The notes below the pieces were generated by a model that saw nothing but the letters and a program-made list of their open reading frames with translations, ran no database searches and had not been told where the DNA came from. Of a stretch of 64,000 nt of DNA, positions 1-8,838 are shown piece by piece. Each line of letters begins with the position of its first letter. The stretch's first letter is position 1. The DNA lies in assembly GCF_000369805.1 (NCBI RefSeq), contig NZ_KB850224.1:310001-374000 (forward strand). Direction: 5' to 3'. The position numbers and the translations under genes are program-made. This DNA is from Acinetobacter sp. NIPH 2100 (lineage in GTDB: Bacteria > Pseudomonadota > Gammaproteobacteria > Pseudomonadales > Moraxellaceae).

Positions 1-333
1 TCTTCAGCGCGTGATTTGGGCATTCTGGTCAGTACTGCTTCGCAATATGGCTTGATTCGTCAATTTTCTACGACACCAACCTATGATTTCAATTTAGGTT
101 ACCGTGTGTTGAAATCAAATAATACCAATGCATTAGTGCGTAATGGTGGCTGGAACATTAACTTGTCAAAAACAGGTTATATCAATGAAGCAGGTCGTTG
201 TGTCGTCATGCATACGACGGTGAATTCACGTCCAGCAGTTGTGGTGTTATTGGGTGCGCCAAGTTCGCAAGCACGTAACAGCGATGCAACTAATCTATTA
301 AGCTGGTTAAGTACTTTGCCAAAACGTGTTTAG
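1..333 (+). CDS. pbpG: D-alanyl-D-alanine endopeptidase (PBP7/8, peptidase S11), C-terminal part
   Basis: Only the last 110 codons are in the window; the frame is open from base 1. The visible part carries the third active-site motif of penicillin-binding serine peptidases, KTG, in LSKTGYINEAG, followed by the family pattern of a strand ending in VVVLLGA. S11 enzymes of this type act in the periplasm and cut D-Ala-meso-DAP cross-links in peptidoglycan. The SxxK and SxN motifs lie outside the window, so the endopeptidase assignment (rather than a DacA/DacC carboxypeptidase) rests on recognition of the C-terminal sequence and on the absence of the long DacA C-terminal domain. A rho-independent terminator follows directly. 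Confidence 0.85.
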   Translation, partial: SSARDLGILVSTASQYGLIRQFSTTPTYDFNLGYRVLKSNNTNALVRNGGWNINLSKTGYINEAGRCVVMHTTVNSRPAVVVLLGAPSSQARNSDATNLLSWLSTLPKRV

Positions 334-346
334 TGCTTTTTAATCG

Positions 347-377
347 AAAAAACTCCTCTTTATGGGGAGTTTTTTTA
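347..377 (+). terminator. Rho-independent terminator after pbpG
   Basis: Stem aactcc/ggagtt with a short loop, preceded by an A-run and followed by seven T residues, 15 bases after the pbpG stop codon. Confidence 0.85.
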
Positions 378-484
378 TGCCTGTACAATGCGACACAACT
401 TGTCTTATTTCAATAAATTATGTTCATTTTTTAAGCCGAAATCGGCTAATGTGTGCCTACAATAAAAAATGATGACAGACCATT

Positions 485-1102
485 ATGAATGCGATGCAAC
501 ACGCACGGATTTCTGCAAAACGCTGGGGTGGGGAACCCGAAGACTACTATGAATTACATGCATTCATAGACAGTACCAAAAGTCTATGCAGTGATGCGCG
601 ACACCGAATTTTACATACCTTGTGGGGCATAAATTCGGTTGTGGTTCCTGTGTTTGGACATAGCCTTCAAAATAGCGCAGGCAAATCGATTGATATTAAA
701 GATTTGTGTGAGCGTGATCATTTATTGGTGGATTACCAACAGCGTTTTATTCCGACACTCAATGATTTTGTAAATGCGATAAATGCAAGACAATTGCCTA
801 AACACTTTGAACAGCATTTAGAACAATTACATCATGATTATGTACAGGATAAAACACTCTCACAATTAATGTTATCGCCTTTGGCACTGACGGGAAAATT
901 GCATTCGCTCTTGTTCACCCATAACAGTTGGTTTATCTACGATATTTTGCCGAGGATTGGGCAACTGCCGAAACTGGACAATATCGTGTATAGCCCCGCT
1001 GATTTTTTTAATGCCATGCATTTTGAATTATGGATGGATAATGGCATGGCAATTCCTGCAAGCGCTCAAGCATTACATCAAATAAAACAAACAACTCAAT
1101 GA
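485..1102 (+). CDS. DUF6915-like hypothetical protein
   Basis: A 205-residue protein of unknown function. The N-terminal ~105 residues (KRWGGEPEDYYELHAFIDSTK, then a DARHRILHT box and a C-terminal FIPTLNDFVNAI) resemble the family I know as DUF6915, whose members share a WGG.xEDY..xHxFxDxSK start and a RHR motif. The C-terminal half (residues ~110-205) has HNSWFIYDILP and NAMHFELWMDNG and is not recognised. The start could be 485 or the in-frame ATG at 494; no strong Shine-Dalgarno separates them. It is probably co-transcribed with the next gene, which starts 21 bases downstream. No signal peptide or membrane segment. The function is not known, and the family name is from memory. Confidence 0.6.
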   Translation: MNAMQHARISAKRWGGEPEDYYELHAFIDSTKSLCSDARHRILHTLWGINSVVVPVFGHSLQNSAGKSIDIKDLCERDHLLVDYQQRFIPTLNDFVNAINARQLPKHFEQHLEQLHHDYVQDKTLSQLMLSPLALTGKLHSLLFTHNSWFIYDILPRIGQLPKLDNIVYSPADFFNAMHFELWMDNGMAIPASAQALHQIKQTTQ

Positions 1103-1123
1103 TAAATGAATCAGGGGAACAAC

Positions 1124-1894
1124 ATGACGACTTACGTGATCCGCGCCAAATACTTTGGTTATAACGATGAAGTCTTTTACGTCGCAGGCAATCGTATTGC
1201 CAATGTTTTTGGGGATAAAGCCCAAGCCGAGGCCGCATATAAAAAGCTAGAAATTGATGGGGCGCGAGATTTTGCTCTGTATGAAGTGGAATCCCTTTTT
1301 GATGCAGATGAAGCATTGTTAAAACAATTGGATGATTTTGTATTTTCACGTTGTGGTGAGCATGTCTGTGAAGATGGGGATATTTCGGATGACGTGTTAC
1401 CTGAAAGCTTAAGCGATGAAGATACTTTTGAATTTATTCAATTGGCAGGAATGCAAAAATTTCAACTGGTACAGTTTCAACATGAGGCTCGGTTTTATGC
1501 GCTTTGGTCAGTCAAAAAACAGAAATGGGTGGAAGAGCATGATGAGTTTTTTGCCAGTTTAGCTTATGCAGATCAACCTGAACAATTAAAAGCGAATGTC
1601 GGAACTATTTTTGCAGATTATGACTATGGCGATATTCAGCTTAAAGGCTCACTTGATGAGTTGTCTGATCAGCCTGTGCTCTTACAGGCAATGATCACAG
1701 CGCAATCGGGTTTGAAATACGATCAGAAAAGCCAAATTTTAACGGTTATGCAGGGTTGGGAAGAAGAAGCTTTATATGCGGTTAATCCTTTACTCAAACA
1801 GCCATTATTTGAAATCAAAGAAATTGAGCTTGAAGAAATTCAGAGGATTGAAAAAGAATTAACTGCACAATATAGCTATGATGATTACGAATAA
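1124..1894 (+). CDS. Hypothetical acidic protein
   Basis: A 256-residue, strongly acidic protein starting MTTYVIRAKYFGYNDE. The ATG at 1124 is preferred over the in-frame ATG at 1106 because AGGGGA sits at the right distance upstream of it. No membrane segment, signal peptide or catalytic motif is visible. The N-terminal ~75 residues, with FYVAGNRIANVFGDKAQAEAAYKKLE, look like a small alpha/beta module; the rest is rich in Asp and Glu (LFDADEALLKQLDDFVF, EDGDISDDVLPESLSDEDTF). I do not recognise the family. It lies 21 bases after the DUF6915-like gene and before a bidirectional terminator, so the two form a likely bicistronic unit. Confidence 0.75.
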   Translation: MTTYVIRAKYFGYNDEVFYVAGNRIANVFGDKAQAEAAYKKLEIDGARDFALYEVESLFDADEALLKQLDDFVFSRCGEHVCEDGDISDDVLPESLSDEDTFEFIQLAGMQKFQLVQFQHEARFYALWSVKKQKWVEEHDEFFASLAYADQPEQLKANVGTIFADYDYGDIQLKGSLDELSDQPVLLQAMITAQSGLKYDQKSQILTVMQGWEEEALYAVNPLLKQPLFEIKEIELEEIQRIEKELTAQYSYDDYE

Positions 1895-1918
1895 CTTTCT
1901 CTTTCTATGATTAGGAAT

Positions 1919-1952
1919 AAAAAAAACCAGTTGCAGGCAACTGGTTTTTTTT
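1919..1952. terminator. Bidirectional terminator between the orphan pair and thrC
   Basis: Perfect 8-bp stem CCAGTTGC/GCAACTGG with a two-base loop, flanked by an A-run on the left and a T-run on the right. It can end the plus-strand orphan operon and the minus-strand thrC transcript. Confidence 0.85.
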
Positions 1953-1968
1953 ATTTCAGTATGTATGC

Positions 1969-3108
1969 TTACATATTTGAAAGAATAGAATCTTTCACTT
2001 GATCCATGGTCGCGTCAATCGACAACATCACGGCATCAGCACATTGCTTGATTGCAGTATCAGGATCTTTTAAGCCATTGCCTGTCACGGTACATACAAT
2101 CACAGAACCTTCAGCAATTTTACCCGCTTTAAGATCACGGATTGCACCACCAATAGATGCTGCTGAAGCTGGTTCTACGAATACGCCTTCGTACATTGAA
2201 AGTAAGCGTTGTGCTTCTAAGATTTCGCTGTCTTGAAGTTCATCAAACCAACCTTTAGAGTCACGTACCACGGCTTTAGCATGGTTCCAGCTTTGTGGAT
2301 TACCAATACGAATTGCTGTTGCAACAGTTTCTGGATTTTCAACAGGTGCACCACGTAAGAATGGCGCAGCACCAGATGCTTGATAACCGACCATTGTTGG
2401 TAAGCCTTCTGGTTTAGGACCTGTGAATTGATCAGTTGCAGCATCATAAATCACTTGCTCAAACTGATCCGCAGGTTGATTGGCAACCGCTTCGGTATAA
2501 CCCATCCAGTGTGCGGTGATGTTACCAGCATTACCGACAGGTAAGCAGTGATAATCAGGTGCACGACCCAATGCTTCTACGATTTCATAAGCAATGGTTT
2601 TTTGGCCTTGCAAACGGTAAGGGTTGATTGAGTTTACAATCGTTACAGGTGCTTGATCTGCGACTTCTTTAACCAGACGCATGCCGTCATCGAAGTTACC
2701 GCGGATTTGCATAGTGATCGCGCCGTACATCATTGCCTGCGCCATTTTACCCATGGCAATTTTGCCTTCTGGGATTAATACGAACGCTTTGATGCCTGCA
2801 CGTGCTGCATACGCTGCCGCTGCCGCTGAAGTATTCCCTGTAGATGCACAGATAATCGCTTTAGAACCTTCTTCAACTGCTTTGGTCACAGCCATTGTCA
2901 TACCACGGTCTTTAAATGAACCTGTCGGGTTCAGACCTTCGTACTTCACATAGATTTCTACGTTTTTGCCAATAATACGTGGAATGTTCTCTAACTTAAT
3001 CAGTGGAGTATTACCTTCACCTAAAGAAATAGCACGTGTAGTTGCAGATACAGGTAAACGGTCACGATAACGATCTACAAGACCAGTATAACGATTGGCA
3101 TTCGACAT
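1969..3108 (-). CDS. thrC: Threonine synthase
   Basis: A 379-residue PLP enzyme of the short (class I, Bacillus-like) threonine synthase type that turns O-phosphohomoserine into threonine in the cytoplasm. The PLP lysine is K66 in NPTGSFKDRGM; ICASTGNTSAAAAAYAARAG is the phosphate-binding/aspartate-family loop, and LPVGNAGNITAHWMGY is a further cofactor-contacting glycine loop. Length is normal. It follows hom by 58 bases on the same strand, so the last two steps of the threonine branch are probably one transcription unit. Confidence 0.96.
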   Translation of the reverse strand: MSNANRYTGLVDRYRDRLPVSATTRAISLGEGNTPLIKLENIPRIIGKNVEIYVKYEGLNPTGSFKDRGMTMAVTKAVEEGSKAIICASTGNTSAAAAAYAARAGIKAFVLIPEGKIAMGKMAQAMMYGAITMQIRGNFDDGMRLVKEVADQAPVTIVNSINPYRLQGQKTIAYEIVEALGRAPDYHCLPVGNAGNITAHWMGYTEAVANQPADQFEQVIYDAATDQFTGPKPEGLPTMVGYQASGAAPFLRGAPVENPETVATAIRIGNPQSWNHAKAVVRDSKGWFDELQDSEILEAQRLLSMYEGVFVEPASAASIGGAIRDLKAGKIAEGSVIVCTVTGNGLKDPDTAIKQCADAVMLSIDATMDQVKDSILSNM

Positions 3109-3166
3109 GATGGTGTTCCAATATGAGGTAGAGCGGGGTGAGGGAAGTCATTTTCCCTCAACCTGA

Positions 3167-4468
3167 TTAACTATCGAGCGATTCTAAACGAATTCTTACG
3201 ATTTCGCCACGAATTGCAGGTAATGCTTGAATTTGTGCTAGTGCTTCATCCATTTTAGATTCAACGATTGGATCCGTTAAAATCACGATTGGAATCAAGT
3301 CTTTTAAGCGTGATTGCTGCATGATGGCATCAATACTGATTCCAGCACGACTAAGAATCGTGGTGACATCAGCCAATACGCCAGTCTGATCTTCAGCATT
3401 GAGGCGGATGTAATAACCTGTAGTCATTTCTTCACGACTTAAGATTGGCACATTGGTCAATGCTTCAAAAGCAAGCTGAGGAATAGTTCCTGCGCCATCT
3501 TCTGTATATGAAATATCACGCACGATATCAATCACGTCAGCAACCACAGCAGAAGCTGTTGGGCCTGCGCCTGCGCCAGCACCATAATATAAAGTTGGGC
3601 CAACGGCATTGGCTTGAACCAAGACGGCATTTTTAACGCCATTTACATTGGCAATCAATTCTTCCGCAGGAATCAGAGTTGGATGTACACGTAGCTCAAT
3701 GCCTTTGTCAGCACGGCGTGCAATACCTAAGTGCTTGATACGGAAACCAAGTTCTTCTGCATATTTCACATCTTGAGCGGTGATTTTGCTGATACCTTCG
3801 GTATAGACCTTATTAAATTGCAATGGAATACCAAAAGCACATGACGCCAAAATCGTCAGTTTATGTGCCGCATCAATCCCTTCAACATCAAAGGTTGGGT
3901 CAGCTTCGGCATAACCGAGTTCTTGCGCTTCTTTTAAAACATCTTCAAAGGCACGGCCTTTTTCACGCATTTCAGTCAGAATGAAGTTGCCTGTACCATT
4001 AATGATGCCTGCAAGCCATTCGATATGGTTGGCTGCAAGACCTTCACGGATCACTTTAATGATTGGGATACCGCCAGCAACCGCTGCTTCATAAGCAATC
4101 TGAACGGCATTGTCTTCTGCTGCCTTAAACAGTTCATTGCCATGTTCAGCCAGTAAAGCTTTGTTTGCAGTCACAACCTGTTTGCCATGCTTAATGGCTT
4201 CCATGATGACTTCATAAGCAGGGTGAATGCCACCCATGACTTCGACCACCATATCAACATCTGGTTGACGTACGATCTCCATCAAGTCATCGCTTTGTTT
4301 AATGCCTTCGAGTTGTAAATCTGGACGTGGACGGCGTGTGCCTACGTGTGTAATTTGAATTTCTCGACCGGTACGGCGTTTAATTTCCGCAGCATTTTCT
4401 TGTAGTAATTTAAGGGCTCCACCACCTACAGTACCAAGACCGAGTATCGCCAGACGAACTGGTTTCAC
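3167..4468 (-). CDS. hom: Homoserine dehydrogenase
   Basis: A 433-residue NAD(P)H-dependent enzyme reducing aspartate semialdehyde to homoserine. It has the N-terminal Rossmann motif LAILGLGTVGGG, the catalytic core with GTGNFILTEM, and a C-terminal ACT domain (residues ~350-430, starting YYIRLNAEDQTGVLADVT) that usually binds threonine for feedback control. The GTG at 4468 is chosen as start because GGAG lies six bases before it; an upstream in-frame TTG (4489) and ATG (4480) have no comparable site. It lies between the dsbC-like gene (130 bases upstream) and thrC. Confidence 0.95.
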   Translation of the reverse strand: MKPVRLAILGLGTVGGGALKLLQENAAEIKRRTGREIQITHVGTRRPRPDLQLEGIKQSDDLMEIVRQPDVDMVVEVMGGIHPAYEVIMEAIKHGKQVVTANKALLAEHGNELFKAAEDNAVQIAYEAAVAGGIPIIKVIREGLAANHIEWLAGIINGTGNFILTEMREKGRAFEDVLKEAQELGYAEADPTFDVEGIDAAHKLTILASCAFGIPLQFNKVYTEGISKITAQDVKYAEELGFRIKHLGIARRADKGIELRVHPTLIPAEELIANVNGVKNAVLVQANAVGPTLYYGAGAGAGPTASAVVADVIDIVRDISYTEDGAGTIPQLAFEALTNVPILSREEMTTGYYIRLNAEDQTGVLADVTTILSRAGISIDAIMQQSRLKDLIPIVILTDPIVESKMDEALAQIQALPAIRGEIVRIRLESLDS

Positions 4469-4597
4469 GTCACACTCCATTTTATTCAATCATTTTAATG
4501 AAGCTTGATCATAGCTAAAAAAATGCGCAGACACTAGGGCTAAGATCATCTTTAATCTGTCGCCCAAGTCTTTGTCATTTTGAGGAGATGTTTTCGC

Positions 4598-5413
4598 TTA
4601 TTTGTTTAAGCGTTGAGCGATTTCTTCAGGGGTCATGTAACCACCTAAATACTCACCTTCGACGTTATAAATCGCTGGTGTACCATTCACGCCCATATTT
4701 AAGCCCAACTGATATTGGTCACGTACTGGATTCTTACATTCAGCTGCAGATACAGGTAAGCCCTTAGCAGCCTGATCGAAAGCAGCTTTACGATCTTGGC
4801 TACACCAGATTGCTTGCATGGTTGGCATGAACTGTTCGCCACGTGGCCAAGCGATATAGCGTACTTCAATCCCTTTGGCATTAATTTCAGCAAGGTGCTC
4901 GTGCAGTTTATGGCAATATGGGCAGCTTGAATCTGTGAACACGTAAATGACATGCTTCGCTTTACCACCTTGCGCTGGATAAACGATGAGGTCTTCAGTC
5001 TTGAGTGAAGCCAGATGTTTTTTATTTTCGGTTGCTTGAAGTGCCTCGCTGACATTGTGCAACTGTTTGTCACCTAAACGAACCACATCCCCTTGAATGA
5101 TGTATTGTCCATCCGCAGTGGCATAGACTGAACCCATCCCTTCTAGGCTAACCCAGTAAAGGTTTGGAACCTCAGTTTTCTTGATCACAAGAATTTTGGC
5201 ATTGATGTTTGCCGTTTTAAAATGTTTTTCTAAAGTTGAAACCAAGCGCTGTTGCGTATTGCGTTCGTTCAATGTCGATGCTTCACCTGTCGCAGGCGCA
5301 CTTGCTGTGAGTGCATCTTGTTTTTGTGCTGAATTTTCTTTTGAGCAAGCACTTACCAATAATGTTGATGCTAATGTACAAGCAATTACAAGCTGAGACC
5401 GAGTAAACAACAT
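4598..5413 (-). CDS. dsbC: DsbC-like thiol:disulfide interchange lipoprotein
   Basis: A 271-residue periplasmic disulfide isomerase of the DsbC/DsbG type. Residues 1-23 form a signal peptide ending in a lipobox (LVSAC, Cys23), which predicts a lipid-anchored protein, unlike soluble E. coli DsbC. Residues ~50-130 match the dimerisation domain, and the thioredoxin domain holds the redox motif CPYC at 164-167; a cis-Pro loop is visible in GVNGTPAIY. Gene order xerD-dsbC-hom, with dsbC between a recombinase and an amino-acid gene, is a known arrangement in gammaproteobacteria. Isomerase rather than oxidase is inferred from the dimerisation domain. Confidence 0.92.
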   Translation of the reverse strand: MLFTRSQLVIACTLASTLLVSACSKENSAQKQDALTASAPATGEASTLNERNTQQRLVSTLEKHFKTANINAKILVIKKTEVPNLYWVSLEGMGSVYATADGQYIIQGDVVRLGDKQLHNVSEALQATENKKHLASLKTEDLIVYPAQGGKAKHVIYVFTDSSCPYCHKLHEHLAEINAKGIEVRYIAWPRGEQFMPTMQAIWCSQDRKAAFDQAAKGLPVSAAECKNPVRDQYQLGLNMGVNGTPAIYNVEGEYLGGYMTPEEIAQRLNK

Positions 5414-5547
5414 AGAGAACCTTTTTTGTACGAATTCATTTGTATAAGGGGCTTAGCATAACAAAAAAATTGAATCACTTCGTTAAATCTTGCATAGGCT
5501 CTGTGAACAGAATCAAGTTTTAGCTGAATCCTAGATAAAAGGTGGTT

Positions 5548-6468
5548 TTAACCCCGTGGATGGTATTTGCCATGCAATTCCTGCATCCGCTGCTGAGCCA
5601 CATGGGTATATATCTGAGTGGTAGAAAGGTCGCTATGCCCAAGCAGCATTTGCACGACGCGTAAATCTGCACCGTGATTGAGTAAATGGGTGGCGAAAGC
5701 ATGCCGCAAGGTATGGGGGGATAACTCCGCTTGAATATTGGCTTGTAAGGCATAACGCTTAATTGCATACCAAAAATTCTGGCGACTCATGATGCCGCCA
5801 TGTTGAGTAAGAAACAGATAATCCGTGCTGCTCTTATACAATTGCGGGCGTGATTCGACTAAATATTTTTCAATCCAGTCACAGGCAAATTGCCCGAGTG
5901 GCACCAGACGCTCTTTGTTGCCTTTACCTGTAACGCGTAGAAATCCCTGTTTTAAATTGATCAGTTCAAGTTTTAAGTTGAGTAATTCTGAAACACGCAG
6001 ACCACAGGCATACAGCACCTCGAACATGGCGCGGTCGCGTAGACCTAAAGCGGTGGTAATGTCTGGTGCATTGATCAAAGACTCGACATCTTGTTCAGAT
6101 AAATCCTTGGGTAAGGCACGACCAATTTTAGGAGAGTGGTGGGTGGCAACTGGATTGTCATCCCGAAGTTTTTGCTCTCTTAAAAATTTATAAAACTGTC
6201 TGAGCGCGGATAAGCAGCGGGCAATCGAGCGAGGGCTTTTCCCTGCTTTGGTGAGGGCAATGAGGACATCAGCAATGTCATCACTTGACCATTCTGGTAA
6301 TACTGAACTTTGATGTAACTCACTACATTGAATCAGATCGGATAAATAAGCATTTCGTGTATGTGGACTGACGGTTTGTGCGACAAGATAATCTCGAAAA
6401 CCTTGTAAAAAACTGAGCTGGGCTGGAATGGTAATCGCAGCGGGGATGCGTGGCTTTTTATTGAGCAT
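5548..6468 (-). CDS. xerD: Tyrosine recombinase XerD
   Basis: A 306-residue site-specific recombinase acting with XerC at dif to resolve chromosome dimers. The N-terminal core-binding domain (residues ~18-105) is followed by the catalytic domain with all six residues visible: Arg in ACGLRVSELL, Lys in TGKGNKERLVPLG, H252 and R255 in PHTLRHAFATH, H278 in LLGHSD and the nucleophile Y287 in IYTHV. XerD rather than XerC is inferred from the dsbC-hom neighbours. It is divergent from feoA, with a 205-base spacer. The protein is complete and looks chromosomal, with no sign of an integrated element around it. Confidence 0.93.
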   Translation of the reverse strand: MLNKKPRIPAAITIPAQLSFLQGFRDYLVAQTVSPHTRNAYLSDLIQCSELHQSSVLPEWSSDDIADVLIALTKAGKSPRSIARCLSALRQFYKFLREQKLRDDNPVATHHSPKIGRALPKDLSEQDVESLINAPDITTALGLRDRAMFEVLYACGLRVSELLNLKLELINLKQGFLRVTGKGNKERLVPLGQFACDWIEKYLVESRPQLYKSSTDYLFLTQHGGIMSRQNFWYAIKRYALQANIQAELSPHTLRHAFATHLLNHGADLRVVQMLLGHSDLSTTQIYTHVAQQRMQELHGKYHPRG

Positions 6469-6615
6469 AATGGGCCTAAAACGATAATCTATGAAAAAAG
6501 TACATGTGCTTTTTAGGTGCGATATACCCTAATTTATCCTTGATTTCATTGCACTGTAAAAGAAAATTGAATTGTTGTCGATCTGTCACAAAGCTAAATG
6601 CCACTGAGATTGCTT

Positions 6616-6645
6616 TTGGTAATTATTCTCATTTGCTTGTATACT
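6616..6645 (+). promoter_or_regulatory. feoAB promoter with overlapping Fur box
   Basis: A sigma70-like promoter: TTGGTA (6616-6621), 18-base spacer, TATACT (6640-6645). The spacer region, read on the minus strand as AATGAGAATAATTACC (6619-6634), matches the Fur box pattern of repeated GATAAT units. Fur-Fe2+ bound here would cover the promoter, which fits iron-repressed ferrous uptake. The match is by eye. Confidence 0.7.
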
Positions 6646-6673
6646 ATAATAAAGAGAGTAAAGGGTTAGAGCG

Positions 6674-6934
6674 GTGCGATTGTCAGCATTAAAAGTCAAG
6701 CAAATAGCGGTGATCACGAAAGTGAATCGCTTGGTCGATGAGACAGAACAGCCAGATTTAGTTGCAGTTCGTTTAGAAAGTTTAGGCTTTGTGCCTGGTA
6801 CACAAGTGCAAGTGATTACCAAAGGTATTTTTGGTGGTGATCCGATTCTAATCCAGCTCGGTTTTACGCGTTTTGCGTTACGAAAAGCTGAAGCGGATAA
6901 AATTGAAATTCAACTTGAAGGAGCACCTGCATGA
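6674..6934 (+). CDS. feoA: Ferrous iron transport protein A
   Basis: An 86-residue SH3-like cytoplasmic protein of the FeoA family, which works with FeoB in Fe2+ uptake. The family pattern VAVRLESLGFVPGTQVQVI and the closing strand LIQLGFTRFALRKAEADKIEI are clear. The start is a GTG with a weak purine-rich site upstream. Its stop overlaps the feoB start by four bases (ATGA), which indicates translational coupling. Confidence 0.93.
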   Translation: MRLSALKVKQIAVITKVNRLVDETEQPDLVAVRLESLGFVPGTQVQVITKGIFGGDPILIQLGFTRFALRKAEADKIEIQLEGAPA

Positions 6935-8784
6935 GTGATGCGCTACGTGTTGCCCTTGTGGGAAATCCAAACTGCGGTAAGACATCTTTATTTAACCATT
7001 TAACGGGTACACGCCAAAAAGTTGCCAACTATGCGGGTGTAACTGTTGAGCGTAAGGTCGGCCATTTTCAGCTACCATCTGGAAAGTCTGTGCGTGTCTT
7101 GGATTTACCAGGCACTTATAGTCTACAGGCGACCAGCCCAGACGAAGAAATTACTCGTGACGTCTGCCAAGGTAAAATTGCGGAAGAAGGCCAACAAGAT
7201 GCCTTCTTATGCGTGGTCGATGCAACCAACTTAAAACTACATCTTGGTTTGGTGTTGGAAATTATTGAGCTTGGCCGTCCGATCCTTGTTGTTTTGAACA
7301 TGATGGATGAAGCGCGTCGTCGTGGCATTCAGATCAATACACAAAAATTATCAGAGCGTCTCGGCGTGCCTGTTGTTGAAACTGTGGCGGTACGTAATTC
7401 AGGTATTGAGAACCTGTTGCATGCATTAGATCAAGAAAAATATACAGTTCCGCAAACTGAGCTGAGCGGTTTGAAGGGCAACCATCATCAAAAAATCGAA
7501 GTGATTTTTAAAGATGTGGTCAACTTTGTCGATCAGGAAGATAAGCGTACCGATTTCCTCGATAAGATTTTCTTACATCCAGTGCTCGGTTTACTTAGCC
7601 TTGCGATAATGATGTTTATCGTATTCCAAGCGGTATTTGCTTGGGCTGCACCATTTATGGATGGGATTGAAACCTTCTTTGCTTGGTTTGGTGAGAAGCT
7701 CGGAGAGTATATCTCGCAACCGTTACTGCATAGTTTGGTTGTCGATGGGATTATCGCGGGTGCGGGTAGTGTGGTTGTGTTCTTGCCACAAATTTTGATT
7801 TTATTCTTCTTTATTTTGGTTTTAGAAGAATCAGGTTATTTACCGCGTGCTGCCTTCTTGCTTGATAAATTGATGTTTAAAGCAGGTTTAAGTGGCCGTG
7901 CTTTTATTCCATTACTTTCAAGCTTTGCCTGTGCAGTTCCTGGGATTATGGCAACACGTAGTATCAGTGATCCACGTGATCGTTTTACCACGATTATGGT
8001 TGCGCCATTGATGACCTGTTCTGCACGTTTACCTGTTTATGCATTATTGATTGCTGCCTTTATTCCAAGTCAAACGGTATGGGGCATTTTCAATCTGCAG
8101 GGTCTGGTATTATTTGGCTTATACATGTCAGGTATTGTGAGTGCACTTTTTGTTGCGATCGTGATGAAATTTTTGCAAAAAGATAAATCACAACATGCGC
8201 TTTTGCTTGAGTTACCAAGTTACCGTATTCCTGATCTAAAAAGTGTTGGGATTGGCTTATTGGATCGCGGTAAAATCTTCTTAAAACGTGTCGGTGGTAT
8301 TATCTTTGCCCTGTCGATTTTACTTTGGTTCTTATGTACGTTCCCGCAAGCACCAGAAGGGGCAACCTTACCTGATATCGATTACAGTTTTGCTGGGATG
8401 TTGGGGCATTTGTTGCAACCGATTTTTGCACCAGTAGGCTTTAACTGGCAAATTGTGGTTGCACTTATTCCTGCGATGGCAGCACGTGAAGTTGTAGTTG
8501 CAGCTTTGGGTACGGTCTATGCGCTATCTGGTGCTGATGATGATGCAATCTCGCAAGGGCTCTCTCATTTAATTAGTGCAGATGGCACAGGTTGGTCATT
8601 GGCAACAGGTTTATCATTATTGGTATGGTTTATCTATGCGCCGCATTGTTTGGCAACGTTAGCAACGGTACGCCGTGAGACAGGTTCATGGAAGCATGTT
8701 GCTGTAATGACTGCGTATTTATTCGGTTTGGCGTATTTAATGTCTTTCTTGACTTATCAAATTGCATCAAGCATTTGGGGTTAA
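6931..8784 (+). CDS. feoB: Ferrous iron transporter FeoB
   Basis: A 617-residue inner-membrane Fe2+ transporter. An N-terminal G domain carries G1 GNPNCGKT (11-18), G3 DLPGTYSL and G4 NMMDEA, followed by a helical GDI-like region and then about nine hydrophobic segments from residue ~215. Two Gate motifs are visible, with conserved cysteines in LLSSFACAVPGIM and MTCSARLPVYALL. It is shorter than the 773-residue E. coli protein, mainly in the C-terminal membrane part, but the frame is intact and I take it as the normal short form. Second gene of the feoA-feoB-Cys protein operon. Confidence 0.95.
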   Translation: MSDALRVALVGNPNCGKTSLFNHLTGTRQKVANYAGVTVERKVGHFQLPSGKSVRVLDLPGTYSLQATSPDEEITRDVCQGKIAEEGQQDAFLCVVDATNLKLHLGLVLEIIELGRPILVVLNMMDEARRRGIQINTQKLSERLGVPVVETVAVRNSGIENLLHALDQEKYTVPQTELSGLKGNHHQKIEVIFKDVVNFVDQEDKRTDFLDKIFLHPVLGLLSLAIMMFIVFQAVFAWAAPFMDGIETFFAWFGEKLGEYISQPLLHSLVVDGIIAGAGSVVVFLPQILILFFFILVLEESGYLPRAAFLLDKLMFKAGLSGRAFIPLLSSFACAVPGIMATRSISDPRDRFTTIMVAPLMTCSARLPVYALLIAAFIPSQTVWGIFNLQGLVLFGLYMSGIVSALFVAIVMKFLQKDKSQHALLLELPSYRIPDLKSVGIGLLDRGKIFLKRVGGIIFALSILLWFLCTFPQAPEGATLPDIDYSFAGMLGHLLQPIFAPVGFNWQIVVALIPAMAAREVVVAALGTVYALSGADDDAISQGLSHLISADGTGWSLATGLSLLVWFIYAPHCLATLATVRRETGSWKHVAVMTAYLFGLAYLMSFLTYQIASSIWG

Positions 8785-8786
8785 GA

Positions 8787-8825
8787 AATTCCACCTAGCC
8801 TCCCTTTGAAAAGGGAGGCAATCAT
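8787..8825. repeat. Diverged half-copy of a palindromic repeat
   Basis: A hairpin GCCTCCCTTT/AAAAGGGAGGC preceded by AAATTCCACCTA. This resembles, with substitutions, the right half of the repeat at 44198-44272 read on the opposite strand (AATCTCCCCTAACCCCTCTTT). It ends just before the ribosome-binding site of the small Cys-rich gene, so in the mRNA it forms a hairpin between feoB and that gene. Confidence 0.55.
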
Positions 8826-8838
8826 TGGAGAGACGGTT

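Noticed and set aside
1008..1349. 113-codon open frame on the minus strand
   Set aside because: It lies wholly antisense to two coding genes with good ribosome sites, has no Shine-Dalgarno and reads as low-complexity His/Leu/Gln-rich shadow.
6931..8784. FeoB is ~150 residues shorter than in E. coli
   Set aside because: The G domain, both gate motifs and the C-terminal helices are present and the frame is clean; short FeoB proteins are usual in this group.
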